This document shows positions 61,615 to 64,000 of a stretch of 64,000 bases of DNA, piece after piece. Under the pieces are notes generated by a model. The model was not told where the DNA came from. It was given only the letters and a program-made list of their open reading frames with translations, and searched no databases. Location of the stretch: contig NZ_MBSS01000023.1 of NCBI RefSeq assembly GCF_001695855.1, forward strand, positions 124,001 to 188,000, in the 5' to 3' direction. The position numbers were made by a program, and so were the translations under genes. Within the stretch, counting starts at the first letter, position 1. Every line of letters starts with the position of its first letter. Source of the DNA: Ensifer sp. LC163 (GTDB lineage: Bacteria > Pseudomonadota > Alphaproteobacteria > Rhizobiales > Rhizobiaceae).

Positions 61615-63684
61615 TCATTTCGTCCCGCCGCTCAACGCCTGCTCCAGAAAGACATATTTCATCGCCGTCTGGGCTGCCTGTATCCGGCGGTCGCCGCGCC
61701 CGCCATGACCGCCTTCCGTTTCCTCGAAGAACAGCGCGTTCGAATGGCCGGCGGCCTGCAGCCGTGCGGCCATCTTGCGCGCATGGCCGGGATGGACCCG
61801 GTCGTCGGCGGTCGACGTCGTCAACAGTACCGGCGGATAACCGGCGTCATCAGCGACGTGTTGGTAGGGCGAATAGGCCGCCAGCCAGCCCGCTTCCTCG
61901 GGCTTCGACGGATCGCCATATTCCGCCATCCAGGACGCACCCGGCGGTAATTCGGTATAACGAAGCATGTCAAGCAACGGCACTTCGATGATCACCGCGC
62001 CGAAAAGCTCGGGCCGCTGGGTCAGGGAGACACCGGTGAGCAGGCCGCCGTTCGACCCACCTTGAATGCCGAGCATGGCAGGGGTCGATATCCCGCGCCG
62101 CACCAGGTCTTCGGCAACGGCGGCAAAGTCATCGAACGCGTTCTGCCGCTTGTCCCTGAGCGCCGCCTGGTGCCATCGCGGGCCGAACTCGCCACCGCCG
62201 CGGATGTTGGCCTGGACATAGGCGTAGCCCTTTTCGAGCCAGAGCTTGCCGCGCACGCCGGCATAGGCAGGCAGAAGCGGGACTTCGAAGCCGCCGTAGC
62301 CATAGAGCAATGCCGGCATCGGCTCTTGCTGGTCGCGACGCCTCACGACAAAATAGGGAATGAGGGTGCCATCCCTCGAGCGTGCCTCGAACTGTTCCGA
62401 TATCAGTTCAGCCGCATCGAACCGCGCGGGCTGCGCCTTGACCGTCGCCAGCGTCTCGCCGTCATCGTCAGACCAGATGATCGAACTCGGCGTCAGGAAA
62501 TCGGTGAAGGAGAACGAGACGCTGGAGCCGAACTGATTGATGTGGCTGATGCCGACATTACCGTTTTCGGGCAGGGCCACGGGAGTGAGCGACCATCCGC
62601 GTTCGCCACGCTCTGCAAAGACCACACGGCCACGGACATTGTCCATAAGGCTGATGAACAGACGGTCGCGCGTGTTGGCGACATGCGCGATCGAAACGCG
62701 CTCCGCGGGTGGCAGCACCGTTTCGATGGAGCCGATGTCACCCGTTTCGAGCCAGCGCTTGAAATCGAAGGCGTAGAGCCCGTCCGGCAGGCATGTCACG
62801 CCACCCGGCGCGGACCAGGCGCCGCGCACGCCGAAGACGATCTGGCCGTTCTGAATGGCAATGTCGACGACATCGTCCGGCAGCGGCAGCCGCCGGTTTT
62901 CGCCTGAAGCCAGCCTTACGAAATGATGGCCGGAATAAAAATCGATCGTTCTCGTCAGCAGCAGATATTGCACGTCGCCGTCGAACTCGAGCGAACCGCT
63001 GGCGGCCAGATCCTCGACCTGCGCTTCGAAGATCGGTGTCGCCTCGCTCAGGCTCGTGCCCCGCTTCCACAGCTTCACGACGCGAGGATAGCCGGACTGC
63101 GTCCGTTCTTGCTCCTCGAAGGCAGCGGCAACGATGACCGTATCGATGTCGAGCCAGCTGAAGTTCGATTTCGAAACGGGCGCCCGAAATCCGTCTTCGA
63201 CAAAGGCCCCGGTTTCGATGTCGAACTCGCGCATCTCGCTGGCGTCGCCGCCATCGGGCGACAGGCTCATGAGGCAGCGGTCGAACTCCGGATAAAGACG
63301 GCGCGCGCCACTGAACACCCATTTGACGCCTTCCTCATGCGAAAGCGCGTCGAAGTCGATGATCGTCTGCCAGTCCGGCTTGTCGCTCTTGTAGGAGGCA
63401 ACAGTGGTGCGACGCCAGAGGCCGAGCGCGTTGGTCTTGTCCTGCCAGAAGTTGTAGACATGACCGCGCAGTTCATACCCGACGGCGATGTTGTCCTCCG
63501 CGGTCATCAGTTCCAGCGCCGTTTCGAACAGCGACCGATAGGAAGGATCACCCTGCAGCCTCTCCTTCGTCAGCGCGTTCTGGCGATGCACCCAGTCGAG
63601 CGCGGGCTGCGACGTCCTGTCCTCCAGCCAGAGGAACGGATCTTCGGCAATCGTCGAAAGATTTGGCGAAACGGACTTGGTCAT
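61615..63684 (-). CDS. Prolyl oligopeptidase family serine peptidase (S9A)
   Basis: A 689-residue enzyme. An N-terminal seven-bladed beta-propeller (~70-410) covers the C-terminal alpha/beta hydrolase. The triad is Ser544 in IQGGSNGGLLTGV, Asp at ~627-628 in TSTADDRVHPGHA and His660 in ETEGGHGGRGD. The N-terminus EDPFLWLED is typical of the family. It lacks a signal peptide and cleaves short Pro-containing peptides in the cytoplasm. Length and motifs fit the prolyl oligopeptidase group found in many Rhizobiaceae. No neighbour suggests a specific substrate. Confidence 0.9.
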   Translation of the reverse strand: MTKSVSPNLSTIAEDPFLWLEDRTSQPALDWVHRQNALTKERLQGDPSYRSLFETALELMTAEDNIAVGYELRGHVYNFWQDKTNALGLWRRTTVASYKSDKPDWQTIIDFDALSHEEGVKWVFSGARRLYPEFDRCLMSLSPDGGDASEMREFDIETGAFVEDGFRAPVSKSNFSWLDIDTVIVAAAFEEQERTQSGYPRVVKLWKRGTSLSEATPIFEAQVEDLAASGSLEFDGDVQYLLLTRTIDFYSGHHFVRLASGENRRLPLPDDVVDIAIQNGQIVFGVRGAWSAPGGVTCLPDGLYAFDFKRWLETGDIGSIETVLPPAERVSIAHVANTRDRLFISLMDNVRGRVVFAERGERGWSLTPVALPENGNVGISHINQFGSSVSFSFTDFLTPSSIIWSDDDGETLATVKAQPARFDAAELISEQFEARSRDGTLIPYFVVRRRDQQEPMPALLYGYGGFEVPLLPAYAGVRGKLWLEKGYAYVQANIRGGGEFGPRWHQAALRDKRQNAFDDFAAVAEDLVRRGISTPAMLGIQGGSNGGLLTGVSLTQRPELFGAVIIEVPLLDMLRYTELPPGASWMAEYGDPSKPEEAGWLAAYSPYQHVADDAGYPPVLLTTSTADDRVHPGHARKMAARLQAAGHSNALFFEETEGGHGGRGDRRIQAAQTAMKYVFLEQALSGGTK

Positions 63685-63837
63685 GAAATCTCCAGCGGCA
63701 AAATCATCGTGGGCATCGGGAGGTATGGCAGCGGTATATGTTGTCTCGTCACCTGGCTTTGCAATGCCAAAGGTCGATTAACGGCGTGCTCAGGTTGGGC
63801 CGGCACGGTCTGCCGATAGGCCGCCCGCAAACCTCCG

Positions 63838-64000
63838 TCACCCCAACGGCGTCGCGTCGTCCTCGGGCGGCTCGTCCGTTCGCCGATCGGCGAGCTGCGC
63901 CAGGCAAACCTCACGGACGCAGGCGCGCAGCCAGCGATGCGCCGGATCGGCATCGAGCCGCGGGTGCCAGAGCATCGAAACCGTAACCTCAGGCACCGAG
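63838..64000 (-). CDS. LysR family regulator, C-terminal end
   Basis: The last 54 residues of a protein whose start lies beyond the window. It reads VPEVTVSMLWHPRLDADPAHRWLRACVREVC and ends in an acidic tail before TGA at 63838. The LWHPRLDADPAHRWLR sequence is the typical end of the LysR co-inducer domain in one rhizobial subgroup. It lies upstream of the peptidase gene on the same strand, with 153 bases between. Confidence 0.6.
   Translation of the reverse strand, partial: SVPEVTVSMLWHPRLDADPAHRWLRACVREVCLAQLADRRTDEPPEDDATPLG

Overview
The window is high-GC DNA from an alphaproteobacterium of the Rhizobiaceae, most like Ensifer/Sinorhizobium. The reasons are five ~105 bp intergenic elements built from two palindromes (RIME-like), an alpha-r14/NfeR1-like small RNA with repeated CUCCUCCC loops, CTTGAC-type promoters, and a dense set of ABC, TRAP and tripartite transporters each with its own regulator. 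I see no tRNA, rRNA, phage, insertion sequence, CRISPR or replication origin. The content is accessory catabolism and transport, as on a rhizobial secondary replicon or a variable chromosomal region.

Left part (1-10.5 kb): the 3' end of a DNA polymerase IV gene, the small RNA on the opposite strand, a DnaQ-like exonuclease, an atypical RidA protein and a small unknown protein. A minus-strand operon follows: RpiR regulator, FbpA/AfuA-type binding protein, fused permease, ATPase, histidine phosphatase and Na/Pi transporter-PhoU protein. Its logic suggests uptake of a phosphorylated compound, dephosphorylation and disposal of phosphate. From 10.5 to 17.1 kb lie a TctD/TctE-type two-component system with an extra binding-protein-like partner and a divergent tctCBA tricarboxylate transporter.

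Middle part (17-44 kb): a PotABCD-type ABC transporter with an RpiR regulator and a P1-family (DmpA/BapA-like) aminopeptidase; a homodimeric 2-oxoacid dehydrogenase E1 with a divergent Lrp regulator (MdeB/MdeR-like); and a probable quinate/shikimate module (TetR, TRAP transporter, NAD-type shikimate dehydrogenase, dehydroshikimate dehydratase-HPPD fusion). After these come a PEP mutase/isocitrate lyase-family enzyme with a LysR regulator, an RND efflux pair, a rhodanese-ChrB plus ChrA chromate resistance pair, and an HxlR/quinone-oxidoreductase-like pair.

Right part (44-64 kb): a FecI-FecR-TonB receptor surface-signalling iron uptake system, a diguanylate cyclase broken by a one-base frameshift, and a LysR / divergent adenosylhomocysteinase-like / Gfo-Idh-MocA operon of unknown pathway. 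Then come a small secreted protein, a LysR-GMC oxidoreductase pair, two exported proteins (alpha/beta hydrolase and DJ-1/PfpI type), another LysR, an unknown membrane protein, a prolyl-oligopeptidase-family peptidase and the 3' end of one more LysR gene.

The strongest candidates for follow-up are the small RNA at 360-516, the organophosphate-uptake operon, the adenosylhomocysteinase-like/Gfo-Idh operon, the Pot-type transporter with its P1 peptidase, and the frameshifted diguanylate cyclase.
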